Below, one piece after another: positions 9,122 through 18,069 of a stretch of 64,000 bases of DNA; position 1 is the stretch's first letter, and every line of letters starts with the position of its first letter. Source of the DNA: an uncultured Bacteroidota bacterium (GTDB taxonomy: Bacteria; Bacteroidota; Bacteroidia; Flavobacteriales; Flavobacteriaceae); assembly GCA_902581145.1 (NCBI GenBank), contig CACHNE010000005.1, positions 1-64,000 of the forward strand, in the 5' to 3' direction. The notes beneath the pieces are model-generated. The model was not told the origin of the DNA. It saw only the letters and a list, made by a program, of their open reading frames with translations, and searched no databases. Made by a program: the position numbers and the translations under genes.

Positions 9122-9886
9122 ATGCTTTTACACTCAAAAATTTTAGGAGATTCGGAAAATCACATACTAATCTTACATGGTTTTTTGGGTTCTGGTGATA
9201 ATTGGATTACTATTGCTAGGAAATTAAATTTTGAAGGTTTTACCGTTCATTTAATTGATCAGAGAAACCATGGAAGAAGTTATCACTCTGAAAACTTTCA
9301 CTATCAATTAATGAGTAATGATTTACTAAAATATATTAAGCACCATAAAATTAAAGATCCTATATTAATTGGTCACTCTATGGGAGGGAAGACGGTGATG
9401 AAATTTTCTTTAGAATTTCCAAAATTAGTACGAAAACTTTTTGTTTTAGATATATCACCAAAGGAGTATCCTATCCATCATCAATCTATAATAGACTCAT
9501 TAGAAAGTTTAGATTTTAATTCTTTAAATACAAGAAAAGAAATTGACAATAAACTTAAAAAATCAATTGAGCAACCAGCATTAAGAAATTTTTTGATGAA
9601 GAATATATTCAAAAAAGATAATACAAGATTTGATTTTAGATTCAATTTAAAATCATTATCAAAAAATATTGATAAAATAGGTGAAAAAGTTGACTCAGTT
9701 GAAAAATTTACCGGCGAAGTATATTTTTTTAAGGGTAGTAAATCTGAATATATTATGGATAGCGATAAAGATTTAATTCAAAAGCTTTTTCCAAAAGCAA
9801 AATTTATAAAAATACAAAATGCTGGGCACTGGCTTCATGCTGATAATCCAAATGATTTTTTGTCCGAATTATTAAGTTTAATCTGA
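9122..9886 (+). CDS. Alpha/beta hydrolase (YbfF-like esterase family)
   Basis: From the ATG at 9122 (a GTG directly before it at 9119 would add one residue) the product is 254 residues. It shows the alpha/beta hydrolase signatures: LHGFLGSGDNW oxyanion-hole loop near residue 21, DQRNHGRS, the nucleophile elbow GHSMGGKT (Ser near residue 88), and the catalytic His in AGHWLHADNP near the C-terminus. This motif set fits the YbfF-type acyl-CoA/ester hydrolases common in Bacteroidota. No signal peptide, so cytoplasmic. The substrate cannot be read from sequence. It follows pdxJ with almost no gap. Confidence 0.85.
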   Translation: MLLHSKILGDSENHILILHGFLGSGDNWITIARKLNFEGFTVHLIDQRNHGRSYHSENFHYQLMSNDLLKYIKHHKIKDPILIGHSMGGKTVMKFSLEFPKLVRKLFVLDISPKEYPIHHQSIIDSLESLDFNSLNTRKEIDNKLKKSIEQPALRNFLMKNIFKKDNTRFDFRFNLKSLSKNIDKIGEKVDSVEKFTGEVYFFKGSKSEYIMDSDKDLIQKLFPKAKFIKIQNAGHWLHADNPNDFLSELLSLI

Positions 9887-9905
9887 TTTATAGCAATTTT
9901 TCACT

Positions 9906-9935
9906 TTGAGACCTGTAAAAAAAACAGTACTTTCG
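9906..9935 (+). promoter_or_regulatory. Promoter of tig-clpP-clpX
   Basis: TTG at 9906-9908 and TACTTTCG at 9928-9935 are separated by 19 bases, close to the Bacteroidota arrangement TTG-N19-TAnnTTTG with one mismatch. The tig ATG follows 18 bases downstream. Confidence 0.55.
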
Positions 9936-9953
9936 CAAACCAATTTATATTAA

Positions 9954-11276
9954 ATGAAAATTTCTGTCACAAAAAAAAATAAGCTATCCGGAATAATTTC
10001 AATCGAGGTGGAGAAGAAAGATTATGAGCAAAAAGTCCAAGATGTATTGAAAAGATATTCAAAAACTGCAAATATTCCTGGTTTTAGAAAGGGATTTGTG
10101 CCAATGGGATTGGTGAAGAAGCAATACGGAAATGCTGTAAAAGTCGATGAAATAAACAAGCTCCTTGATGCTAATCTTAAAAAATATATACAAGAGGAAA
10201 AATTAGACATATTAGGTGGTCCTATTCCTGAAGTTGATAATAAAATTGATTGGAATTCTGATAAGATTAATTTTGATTTTGAAATTGGTTATACACCAGA
10301 ATTCAAGGTTAATCTAAAACCAAAGAAACCCATTACTATGTTTGAGGTTAAAGCAGATAAAAAGATGGTTGATAACCAGATAAAAAATATCCAATCTCAA
10401 TATGGTAAATTAATTTCGAAAAAAACAATTGAAAAAAATTCTGAAATAACAGCAAATTTCTTATCTGAAATTGATGAAGTTAATCATTCTAGTATGTTCA
10501 AAGCAGAAAGTCTAAAGCCTTCGTTTTTAAAGAAGATTTTAGGCTTGAAGGTTGGAGATGAGTTAAATGAAATTGGCTCAAAGATTTTTAAAGAAAATTA
10601 TGATCTATCTAGAAATCTAAAAATAGAACTTGAAAAAGCAAAAACTTTCAAAAACAAAGTTTTTATAAAAATTGAAGAAATTAATGAAAGAGAATTAGCA
10701 GAATTAGATCAAGATTTATTTGATAAAGTATTTGGTAAAAACTCGGTTAAAACGGTAGCTGAAATGAGAAAGAAGCTTTCTGAGGATTTTGTGAAACAAT
10801 TTCAAAACCAAGTTGATCAGAAATTAATGAATGATACAATTGAATATTTGATTGATTCTACAAAAATCAATCTTCCTGCTGAATTTTTGATCAAATGGAT
10901 GAAATTAAGTTCTGAAAAGAAAATTACCATTGATGAAGCAAAAGCAGAATACGAAAAGTCTGAAAAGGGTATGAAGTATCAATTGATTGAAAGTAAATTA
11001 ATTATTGATAATGATTTACAGGTGAATTTTGAAGATTTAAAGTCTTACACAACTGATTTGATTAAAAATCAAATGCAACAATATGGCCAAGCTATACCTG
11101 ATGAAAAAGAACTTGAAGGTATAGTTGCAAGAGTGATGAGCAATAAAGATGAAATCAAGAGATTAACAGAACAACTGACTAGCAATCGAATTCTAAACTT
11201 TTTTAAAGAAAATTTTAATTATAAACTGAAAAAGGTTAGCTATGATGAATACATTAAAGAAGCATATCCAGCGTAA
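9954..11276 (+). CDS. tig: Trigger factor, ribosome-associated chaperone
   Basis: The protein binds the ribosomal exit tunnel and shields nascent chains. The 440-residue product has the N-terminal ribosome-binding signature IPGFRKGFVPMGLVKKQYG (about residues 41-59), a middle domain beginning about residue 140, and a long charged helical C-terminal domain from about residue 245. The middle PPIase (FKBP) domain is divergent, as often in Bacteroidota, so isomerase activity is uncertain. It is followed closely by clpP and clpX, the usual protein quality-control cluster, behind a plausible promoter at 9906-9935. Confidence 0.93.
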   Translation: MKISVTKKNKLSGIISIEVEKKDYEQKVQDVLKRYSKTANIPGFRKGFVPMGLVKKQYGNAVKVDEINKLLDANLKKYIQEEKLDILGGPIPEVDNKIDWNSDKINFDFEIGYTPEFKVNLKPKKPITMFEVKADKKMVDNQIKNIQSQYGKLISKKTIEKNSEITANFLSEIDEVNHSSMFKAESLKPSFLKKILGLKVGDELNEIGSKIFKENYDLSRNLKIELEKAKTFKNKVFIKIEEINERELAELDQDLFDKVFGKNSVKTVAEMRKKLSEDFVKQFQNQVDQKLMNDTIEYLIDSTKINLPAEFLIKWMKLSSEKKITIDEAKAEYEKSEKGMKYQLIESKLIIDNDLQVNFEDLKSYTTDLIKNQMQQYGQAIPDEKELEGIVARVMSNKDEIKRLTEQLTSNRILNFFKENFNYKLKKVSYDEYIKEAYPA

Positions 11277-11309
11277 TTCTTATATTTATAAATAATAAAA
11301 TCTATAATC

Positions 11310-11984
11310 ATGGACTTCGGAAAAGAGTTTAAGAAATTTGCAACAAAAGATCAGGGTATTAGTAGTACCTACTACAATGATATTGTAAGCAGTATGTTCC
11401 CTAGAGGATTAACTCCTAATATTATTGAAGAAAGACAAATGAATATTGCAATTTTTGATGTTTTTTCAAGACTTATGATGGATAGGATAATCTTTATGGG
11501 TACTGCTATAAACGATCAAGTAGCTAATATTATTCAGGCTCAATTATTGTTTTTGGAAAGTACTGATTCCACCAAGGATATTCAAATTTATATAAATTCA
11601 CCGGGTGGTAGTGTTTATGCTGGCTTAGGAATTTATGATACAATGCAATTAATTAAACCTGATGTGGCCACAATTTGTACTGGTATGGCTGCCTCAATGG
11701 GAGCTGTATTATTATGTGCTGGCGAAAAGGGTAAAAGAAGTGGATTAACACACTCAAGAGTTATGATTCACCAACCCTTAGGAGGTGCTCAAGGACAAGC
11801 AAGTGATATTGAGATAACAACAAGAGAAATTCTTTCACTCAAAGAGGAATTATATAAAATAATCAGTAAACATACTGGACAAGAATATGAAAAGGTTTAT
11901 GCTGACAGTGACAGAGATTATTGGATGAAGGCAGACAAAGCTTTAGACTACGGAATGATTGACGAAATTCTAACTAAAAGCTAG
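11310..11984 (+). CDS. clpP: ATP-dependent Clp protease proteolytic subunit
   Basis: ClpP is the barrel-shaped serine peptidase that works with ClpX. The 224-residue product contains the catalytic Ser in [11 protein letters not shown] (about residue 130), the catalytic His in [19 protein letters not shown], and the Asp-bearing [18 protein letters not shown] at the C-terminus. The oxyanion block [11 protein letters not shown] is present. It lies 33 bases after tig and five bases before clpX, clearly one operon. Confidence 0.97.
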   Translation: MDFGKEFKKFATKDQGISSTYYNDIVSSMFPRGLTPNIIEERQMNIAIFDVFSRLMMDRIIFMGTAINDQVANIIQAQLLFLESTDSTKDIQIYINSPGGSVYAGLGIYDTMQLIKPDVATICTGMAASMGAVLLCAGEKGKRSGLTHSRVMIHQPLGGAQGQASDIEITTREILSLKEELYKIISKHTGQEYEKVYADSDRDYWMKADKALDYGMIDEILTKS

Positions 11985-11989
11985 ACTAC

Positions 11990-13216
11990 ATGAGCAAGTC
12001 TGATTTACAATGTTCATTTTGTGGTAAGAAAAAAGACCAAACCAGCTTACTCATAGCTGGAATTGATGCTCATATTTGTGATTTGTGTATTGAGCAGGCA
12101 AACGGTATTATTTTACAAGAAAATAGTTCAGTAGATAGTAAGGATGAAAAATCTAAACTTGAACTTTTAAAACCTCAACAAATTAAACTTTTTTTAGATG
12201 ATTATGTTGTGGGACAAGATTACACAAAAAAAGTAATTTCTGTTTCCGTATACAATCATTACAAAAGAATTAATCAGGAAATTGAAAATGAAGTTGAAAT
12301 TGAGAAGAGTAATATAATTATGGTCGGTCAGACTGGGACAGGAAAAACCTTAATAGCTAAGACTATAGCAAAAATGTTAGATGTACCTTTAGCAATTGTA
12401 GATGCTACGGTTTTGACTGAAGCTGGTTATGTTGGTGAAGATGTTGAAGGAATATTGACTAAACTTTTACAGTCCGCTAATTATGATGTTGAAAAGGCTG
12501 AAAAAGGAATTGTATTTATAGATGAGATTGATAAAATTGCTAGAAAAAGTGACAATCCATCAATAACAAGAGATGTTTCTGGTGAAGGAGTTCAACAGGC
12601 CTTACTAAAATTATTAGAAGGAACTATTGTAAATGTTCCTCCTAAAGGAGGAAGAAAACATCCTGATCAAAATTTTATTGAAATAAATACAGAGAAAATT
12701 TTATTCATCGCTGGAGGTGCATTTGACGGAATTGAAAGACATATATCCAGACGATTGAATTTAAATGTCATTGGCTATAAAAGTGTTGGTAAAGATTCCG
12801 TTTCTAAGACTAATATTTTAAAACATATTAACCCAAAAGATCTAAAAGAATTTGGTTTAATCCCAGAAATCATTGGTAGATTACCTGTTGTAACCTACAT
12901 GAATCCATTAAATAAAGTGGCACTGCTTAGTATTCTAATTGAGCCCAAAAATGCATTGATTAAGCAATATGTAAAATTATTTGAAATGGATGATATTACT
13001 CTTGAATTTAAGAAGGATGCTTTAAATCATATTGTCGATAAAGCTATCGATTACAATTTGGGTGCAAGAGGTCTAAGATCACTTTGTGAAGAGATTTTAA
13101 ACGATGCAATGTTTAATCTTCCTGGTAGTGAAGTAAAGAAATTAGTTGTAAATAAGAAATATGCTGAGGAGCAATTATCAAGGGTGAGTTTTGAAAAACT
13201 CAAGGCAGCTTCTTAA
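11990..13216 (+). CDS. clpX: ATP-dependent Clp protease ATP-binding subunit ClpX
   Basis: ClpX is the AAA+ unfoldase that feeds substrates to ClpP. The 408-residue protein has the N-terminal C4 zinc-binding domain (CSFCGKK and ICDLCIEQ, residues 8-37), Walker A GQTGTGKT, the pore loop GYVGEDVEG, Walker [10 protein letters not shown], and the sensor-2 region NLGARGLRS. Length is normal. It closes the tig-clpP-clpX operon. Its stop converges with that of the GH3-family gene in a shared TTAA (13213-13216). Confidence 0.97.
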   Translation: MSKSDLQCSFCGKKKDQTSLLIAGIDAHICDLCIEQANGIILQENSSVDSKDEKSKLELLKPQQIKLFLDDYVVGQDYTKKVISVSVYNHYKRINQEIENEVEIEKSNIIMVGQTGTGKTLIAKTIAKMLDVPLAIVDATVLTEAGYVGEDVEGILTKLLQSANYDVEKAEKGIVFIDEIDKIARKSDNPSITRDVSGEGVQQALLKLLEGTIVNVPPKGGRKHPDQNFIEINTEKILFIAGGAFDGIERHISRRLNLNVIGYKSVGKDSVSKTNILKHINPKDLKEFGLIPEIIGRLPVVTYMNPLNKVALLSILIEPKNALIKQYVKLFEMDDITLEFKKDALNHIVDKAIDYNLGARGLRSLCEEILNDAMFNLPGSEVKKLVVNKKYAEEQLSRVSFEKLKAAS

Positions 13217-14727
13217 CAATTCAATTCAATTAAACTGTCAATAAATTTTCTTTCGTTAGATAATCTAGGAATTTTATTTTGTCCGCCAATTTTATTATTC
13301 ATTTCCAACCATTTCATGAATACTCCTTTTTTAGAAACAATAATTTCAGGTTTCTTGAGTGTAAAATTATTGTATCTCTTGGCATCATAATCTGAATTTT
13401 CAGATTTAAGTTCTTTGTCTATAATTTCTGCTAAATTTACATTTTTAGGGGGATTATTTTTAAATTCTATAAACCACTGATGTGCACCTTTTTTATTTTT
13501 TTGCATGAAAACTGGGGCAACTGTGTAATCAACAATTTCAAGATTGTACTTTGATGATATTTTATTTATGACATTATCAGTATTTTCGATAATTACCTCT
13601 TCTCCAAAGACATTTATATAATGTTTTGTTCTTCCTGAAACAATTATTTTATACGGATTTAATGAAGTAAATTTTACGGTATCACCAATTTTATATCTCC
13701 ATAAACCTGCATTTGTTGTTATTAATATTGCATAATTTATATCCTTTTTAACTTCACTTAGCGGAATTATTTTTTCATCTTTTGTTCCATAGTTTTTCAT
13801 GGAGATAAACTCGTAGAAAATACCATAATCTAACATTAGTAAAAGTTCATTTGAATCATTTTCATATTGAATTGCAAAAAATCCCTCCGATGCGTTATAT
13901 ATCTCATAATATTTCATTGATTCGCTATTGATTAAGCTCTTATATTGATTTAGATAAGGTTTGAAACTAACTCCTCCGTGAAAATAAACTTCTAAATTTG
14001 GCCATTGTTCAGAAATATATTCTTTATTACTTTTTTCTAAAATTTTATTTAAAAGAACTAACATCCAAGATGGTACGCCAGCTAAACTTGTTACATTTTC
14101 GTTCAATGTTTCATTAATTATAGCATCTATTTTGTAATTCCAATCATTCATAAGAGAAGTTTTGTTACTTGGAGTACTACTAAACTCAGCCCAAAAAGGC
14201 ATATTGTCAATTAGAATAGCTGATAAATCACCGTAGAATGTACCGTTTTTTTCATAGGGACTTTTACTCCCACCCAACCTTAAACTCTTACCCGTAAAAA
14301 GTTGAGAATTTGGATTATTATTTAGATACATACAAAGTAAATCCTTACCAGCAGCATAATGACAATCCTCAAGAGATTCATTACTTACTGGAATGAATTT
14401 GCTTTTAGCATTTGTCGTCCCACTTGATTTTGCAAACCACTTAATTTTCGAAGACCAAAAAATGTTATTTTCTCCTTTTCTAGCCAGATCTATTTTATCA
14501 GCAAATTCCTCATAACTAAAAACAGGAACTCTTTCAGAAAAATCTTCATAATTATTAATTGATTTAAAATCAAATTTTTGACCAATAAATGTTTCTTTGG
14601 CTGATTTGACCAAATTTAATAGAATATCGTTTTGAACTTCATTTGGATACTTTATAAATAATTCAATTTGATGCATTCTTTTTTTTAAAAACCAGGAAGC
14701 AATTGAATTAATTAATGGGATTGGCAT
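13213..14727 (-). CDS. GH3-family acyl-acid amido synthetase-like protein
   Basis: The 504-residue protein belongs to the GH3 auxin-responsive family, named from plants, where members adenylate an acid and join it to an amino acid. Seen here are the ATP-binding block [18 protein letters not shown] (about residues 96-113), a middle [14 protein letters not shown] with the acidic motif, and the hinge-like [24 protein letters not shown]. No signal peptide, so cytoplasmic. GH3-like proteins occur widely in Bacteroidota but the substrate is unknown. Its neighbours (clpX, a DUF2797 gene) give no pathway clue. Confidence 0.85.
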   Translation of the reverse strand: MPIPLINSIASWFLKKRMHQIELFIKYPNEVQNDILLNLVKSAKETFIGQKFDFKSINNYEDFSERVPVFSYEEFADKIDLARKGENNIFWSSKIKWFAKSSGTTNAKSKFIPVSNESLEDCHYAAGKDLLCMYLNNNPNSQLFTGKSLRLGGSKSPYEKNGTFYGDLSAILIDNMPFWAEFSSTPSNKTSLMNDWNYKIDAIINETLNENVTSLAGVPSWMLVLLNKILEKSNKEYISEQWPNLEVYFHGGVSFKPYLNQYKSLINSESMKYYEIYNASEGFFAIQYENDSNELLLMLDYGIFYEFISMKNYGTKDEKIIPLSEVKKDINYAILITTNAGLWRYKIGDTVKFTSLNPYKIIVSGRTKHYINVFGEEVIIENTDNVINKISSKYNLEIVDYTVAPVFMQKNKKGAHQWFIEFKNNPPKNVNLAEIIDKELKSENSDYDAKRYNNFTLKKPEIIVSKKGVFMKWLEMNNKIGGQNKIPRLSNERKFIDSLIELNC

Positions 14728-14767
14728 CTTTTTTTTGTAATTTTCTTTTTTAAAATTATGAAATTTT

Positions 14768-15565
14768 ATGCATTTTGAGGGGGTCGTAAAAAAAATGACA
14801 ACTGAATATTCTTCAGTGGTGAACTACTTCATTGAATTTGAAAATAGTTTCATTCATTTAAATCAGTTTTTAGAAAAATCATTTACGATAGAGTGTATTG
14901 GTTACAGTTGTCTTTCATGTTCTTCAAATCAAGAAATTTTTAGACAAGGATTCTGTAAAAGTTGTTTTTTTGAAAGTCCATTAGCAGGAGATTGGATAAT
15001 AAAACCCGAATTGAGTAAAGCTCATTTAAATATAGCTGATCGTGATCTTGAGTATGAAAAGAAAATTCAGCTTCAACCACACATTGTTTACTTATCAAAT
15101 ACTGGATCTGTCAAGGTGGGAATTACCAGAAAATCTCAAATTCCTTATCGTTGGATTGATCAGGGTGCGCATGAGGCAATTGAAATTATTGAAACACCAA
15201 ATAGATTCTTAGCTGGTACTGCTGAAGTCGCTCTTAAAAAATATATGAGTGATAAAACTAACTGGAGAAAAATGTTGAAAAATGAAAGGGACAACATTAA
15301 TTTGACAAGTTTTAAAGAACAAGCAAAAACATATGTTCCTAGTAATTTAACTCATTATATTAATGACAAAAGTAAAGTTCTAAATATAGAGTTTCCTGTA
15401 AAAAAGTTTCCACAAAAACCAAATTCGGTCAAACTGAAAAAAAATTCAAAATTTTCAGGAAAATTAATGGGAGTAAAAGGACAGTATTTAATTTTTGAAG
15501 ACGATAAAGTCATCAACTACCGTGCACATGAGGGTCATATTTTTAGTATAACTATAAATTCTTAA
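14768..15565 (+). CDS. DUF2797 protein with zinc-ribbon-like Cys cluster
   Basis: The 265-residue protein matches the DUF2797 family by its overall pattern. An N-terminal part contains two CxxC pairs (CLSCSS and GFCKSC, about residues 49-73), likely a zinc site. A middle part reads HIVYLSNTGSVKVGITR, then an Arg-Trp, then AGTAEVALKKYMSDKTNWRKML, which resembles the order of a GIY-YIG nuclease core (Tyr, Gly, Arg, Glu). The N-terminal MHFEGVVKKM fits the ATG at 14768. No function is established; nuclease activity is my inference. It is divergent from the GH3 gene and shares a TTAA stop with the queuosine transporter. Confidence 0.75.
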   Translation: MHFEGVVKKMTTEYSSVVNYFIEFENSFIHLNQFLEKSFTIECIGYSCLSCSSNQEIFRQGFCKSCFFESPLAGDWIIKPELSKAHLNIADRDLEYEKKIQLQPHIVYLSNTGSVKVGITRKSQIPYRWIDQGAHEAIEIIETPNRFLAGTAEVALKKYMSDKTNWRKMLKNERDNINLTSFKEQAKTYVPSNLTHYINDKSKVLNIEFPVKKFPQKPNSVKLKKNSKFSGKLMGVKGQYLIFEDDKVINYRAHEGHIFSITINS

Positions 15566-16266
15566 TCTATATTTATCTCTTCGTTAACTCTTAAACTAAA
15601 TTTTCTTCGAAAAATGTAAACTCCCAAATATAAAAATGGTGTGTCAACTAATGCAACTAAAACCTTAAATAAAAATCCTGAAATCAATAGCCCTGCGAAC
15701 TGATCCCAAGACAACACATTAGTAATACATAATAAAAATAAAATAGTAAATGTATCAACAAATTGAGAGAAGAAAGTTGAAAAGTTATTCCTTAACCACA
15801 GCATCCTTCCCTTAGTCAAGTTTTTCCAAAAATGGTAAATGTGAATATCAATATATTGAGCAAATAGATAACTAAGCATACTGGAAAGTACAGCAATTAT
15901 AGTACTACCAAATACTTTTCTAAAAAGTAAATCATCAACTGGTGAATTTTCCATTGCAGGAACAGAGTCGGCAACATAAATTATGAGCGTTGAAAAAATA
16001 GCAGCAAAAATACCAACAGTTACAACTTGGTTCGCTTTCTTTTTGCCGTAAATTTCACTGATTAAGTCTGTTATTAAAAATGTAATTGGGTAAGGAAGAA
16101 TTCCTACAGATAAATAAAAAAGTTTTTCTCCAAAAATTTCAATATCAAATGGGTGCCAGTAAAAAAACTTTTGAAAAATTAAATTTGATACTACCAGAGA
16201 GGTAATGAAAAGAGATGCTAGAATTAAATAAAGTTTTCTTGCTAATATTTTTTTTCCTGCATTCAT
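15562..16266 (-). CDS. Queuosine precursor transporter (YhhQ/VUT family)
   Basis: YhhQ-type proteins import queuine precursors (preQ0/preQ1) for tRNA modification. From the ATG at 16266 the product has 234 residues; a TTG at 16284 would add six. About six hydrophobic segments are visible. The family motif FLITDLISEIYGKKKAN lies near residue 65, and a later segment reads QFVDTFTILFLLCITN. The C-terminal ALVDTPFLYLGVYIFRR is also typical. It is divergent from the folK fusion gene. Confidence 0.85.
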   Translation of the reverse strand: MNAGKKILARKLYLILASLFITSLVVSNLIFQKFFYWHPFDIEIFGEKLFYLSVGILPYPITFLITDLISEIYGKKKANQVVTVGIFAAIFSTLIIYVADSVPAMENSPVDDLLFRKVFGSTIIAVLSSMLSYLFAQYIDIHIYHFWKNLTKGRMLWLRNNFSTFFSQFVDTFTILFLLCITNVLSWDQFAGLLISGFLFKVLVALVDTPFLYLGVYIFRRKFSLRVNEEINID

Positions 16267-16325
16267 TAATTTGTCTTTAATCAAATATAGTAAATCAATT
16301 TCTTTTGACTAATTTGTTCACCCTA

Positions 16326-17450
16326 ATGGAAATTCAAAAAAAATATCACATATCAATAGGTTCTAATATTGGAAATAGGATAAAAAATATTCAAGAGACA
16401 ATTGATTTAATACATTCAAGAATTGCCTCTTTACTTTCTATTTCATCAATTTATGAAACTGAATCGATTGGTTTTGAAGGTGATGATTTTTTTAATATTT
16501 GTGCATCGTTTAATTCTTTTAAATCCCCTCATTTTATAATGAATGAATTTCTTGAAATAGAAAAACTTTTGGGAAGAGTTAGAAGTAAGGAAAAAAAATA
16601 TACCTCCAGAATTATTGATATTGATATTTTATTAGTAGATGATATGATAATTAACTCCGAAGAATTAACTATCCCACATAAAGAAATGTGCAATAGAAGA
16701 TTTGTACTAGACCCTTTAATTGAGATTGATCCAAATATAATACATCCTGTAAATAAAATGTCGATTAAAGAAATTTTGAATTCTCTTGAATCTAAACAGA
16801 AAATTCAAAATAAAGATATAATTCTTCAAAACCCTGCTCATTCAGTTTCAATAAACAACTATAGCTATATTGCAATTGAAGGGAATATTGGATCTGGAAA
16901 AACAAGCTTATCAAAATTGATTTCAAGTGACTTCAACACAAAATTAATGTTGGAAAGATTTATTGACAATCCATTTTTAGCCAAATTTTATAAAAACCCT
17001 AAGGAATTTGCATTCAAACTAGAAATGTCTTTTTTGGCTGATAGATATCAGCAAACAAACGAGGATTTATCCCAATTAAATTTTTTTAGTCAAAATATTA
17101 TTAGTGATTATGATATTCATAAATCACTAATTTTTTCAAAAATTAATTTAAATGAGGATGAATTTAATTTATACAGAAAACTATTTTATTCTTTATATAA
17201 AAGTATTGTAAAACCAGACTTAATTATTTTCTTAAATCAGACTATTGAAAATTTAAAAATAAATATAGAAAAAAGAGGTAGGGAATATGAGTCAAAAATA
17301 TCAGAAGAGTATTTAAAAAAAATAAATCAAAGTTATTCTGATTTTTTTAAATCAAGGCCTGATTTAAATGTTAAATTTATAGATGTTTCAGAGATAGATT
17401 TTGTAAAAAATAGATTAGATTACTTATCTATAATTAATGGAATTAGTTAG
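16326..17450 (+). CDS. folK: FolK (HPPK) fused to a deoxynucleoside kinase domain
   Basis: From the ATG at 16326 (a TTG at 16305 is less likely) the protein has 374 residues in two parts. Residues 1 to about 150 are 6-hydroxymethyl-7,8-dihydropterin pyrophosphokinase of folate synthesis: YHISIGSNIGNR, the block SRIIDIDILLVDD, and LTIPHKEM with the catalytic region. From about residue 175 a deoxynucleoside kinase follows: P-loop IEGNIGSGKTSLSK, the substrate Glu in LMLERFIDNPFLAKFY, and the lid KRGREYESKISEEYL. In place of the usual DRS it has SDYDIHKS. The fusion is intact in one frame. It links folate and DNA precursor supply. A separate paralog lies at 45358. Confidence 0.88.
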   Translation: MEIQKKYHISIGSNIGNRIKNIQETIDLIHSRIASLLSISSIYETESIGFEGDDFFNICASFNSFKSPHFIMNEFLEIEKLLGRVRSKEKKYTSRIIDIDILLVDDMIINSEELTIPHKEMCNRRFVLDPLIEIDPNIIHPVNKMSIKEILNSLESKQKIQNKDIILQNPAHSVSINNYSYIAIEGNIGSGKTSLSKLISSDFNTKLMLERFIDNPFLAKFYKNPKEFAFKLEMSFLADRYQQTNEDLSQLNFFSQNIISDYDIHKSLIFSKINLNEDEFNLYRKLFYSLYKSIVKPDLIIFLNQTIENLKINIEKRGREYESKISEEYLKKINQSYSDFFKSRPDLNVKFIDVSEIDFVKNRLDYLSIINGIS

Positions 17451-17976
17451 CGTTAATTTTTAAAAAAAAATCCCAAACCACAATCCCTGCGGAAACAGAA
17501 ACATTTAAAGAATGTTTAGTTCCATATTGAGATATTTCAACTACATCATCACTAAGATCAATCACGTTTTGACTAACTCCTTTTATTTCATTACCAAAAA
17601 TTACAGCATATTTTTTACTTGAATCAAGGCTGAAATTTTCTAAAGGTGTTGATTTATCAGCTTGCTCAATAGAAATAATATTGTAATTTTCACTCTTTAG
17701 TTTTAAAATGGCATTTTCAATTTCTTCGACATAGATCCATTTTAAAGATTCGGTGCTGCCAAGTGCAGTTTTTCGAATCTCATTATTTGGTGGTACAGCG
17801 GTAATGCCACATAGAATTATTTCGTCGATTAGAAAAGCGTCACAGGTTCTAAAAATACTACCAACATTATGTGCACTTCTAATATTATCTAGTACAACTT
17901 TAATAGGCGTTTTAGATGAATTTTTAAACTCCTCTAAAGAAATCCTATTTAATTCACTATTTTTTAGTTTTTTCAT
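17443..17976 (-). CDS. TrmH/SpoU-family RNA 2'-O-methyltransferase
   Basis: The 177-residue SPOUT-fold protein contains the three SpoU motifs: NIRSAHNVGSIFRTCDAF (motif 1, about residues 31-48), FGNEIKGVS (motif 2), and HSLNVSVSAGIVVWDFF at the C-terminus (motif 3, forming the trefoil knot that binds S-adenosylmethionine). It lacks the extra N-terminal domain of rRNA-specific members. Target RNA (tRNA Gm18-like or other) cannot be decided. Its stop region overlaps that of the folK fusion by eight bases. Confidence 0.88.
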   Translation of the reverse strand: MKKLKNSELNRISLEEFKNSSKTPIKVVLDNIRSAHNVGSIFRTCDAFLIDEIILCGITAVPPNNEIRKTALGSTESLKWIYVEEIENAILKLKSENYNIISIEQADKSTPLENFSLDSSKKYAVIFGNEIKGVSQNVIDLSDDVVEISQYGTKHSLNVSVSAGIVVWDFFLKINAN

Positions 17977-18069
17977 TTGAGCTTACTTTAAACATTTGTT
18001 TTCTAAACAACTAAATAATAATTACATTAGTAAAGATGTAGTGGTAAAAATAGTATATAAGTTATCCAA

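Noticed and set aside
16305..16325. TTG start for the folK fusion
   Set aside because: The seven added residues have no family support; ATG at 16326 directly precedes the conserved HPPK start.
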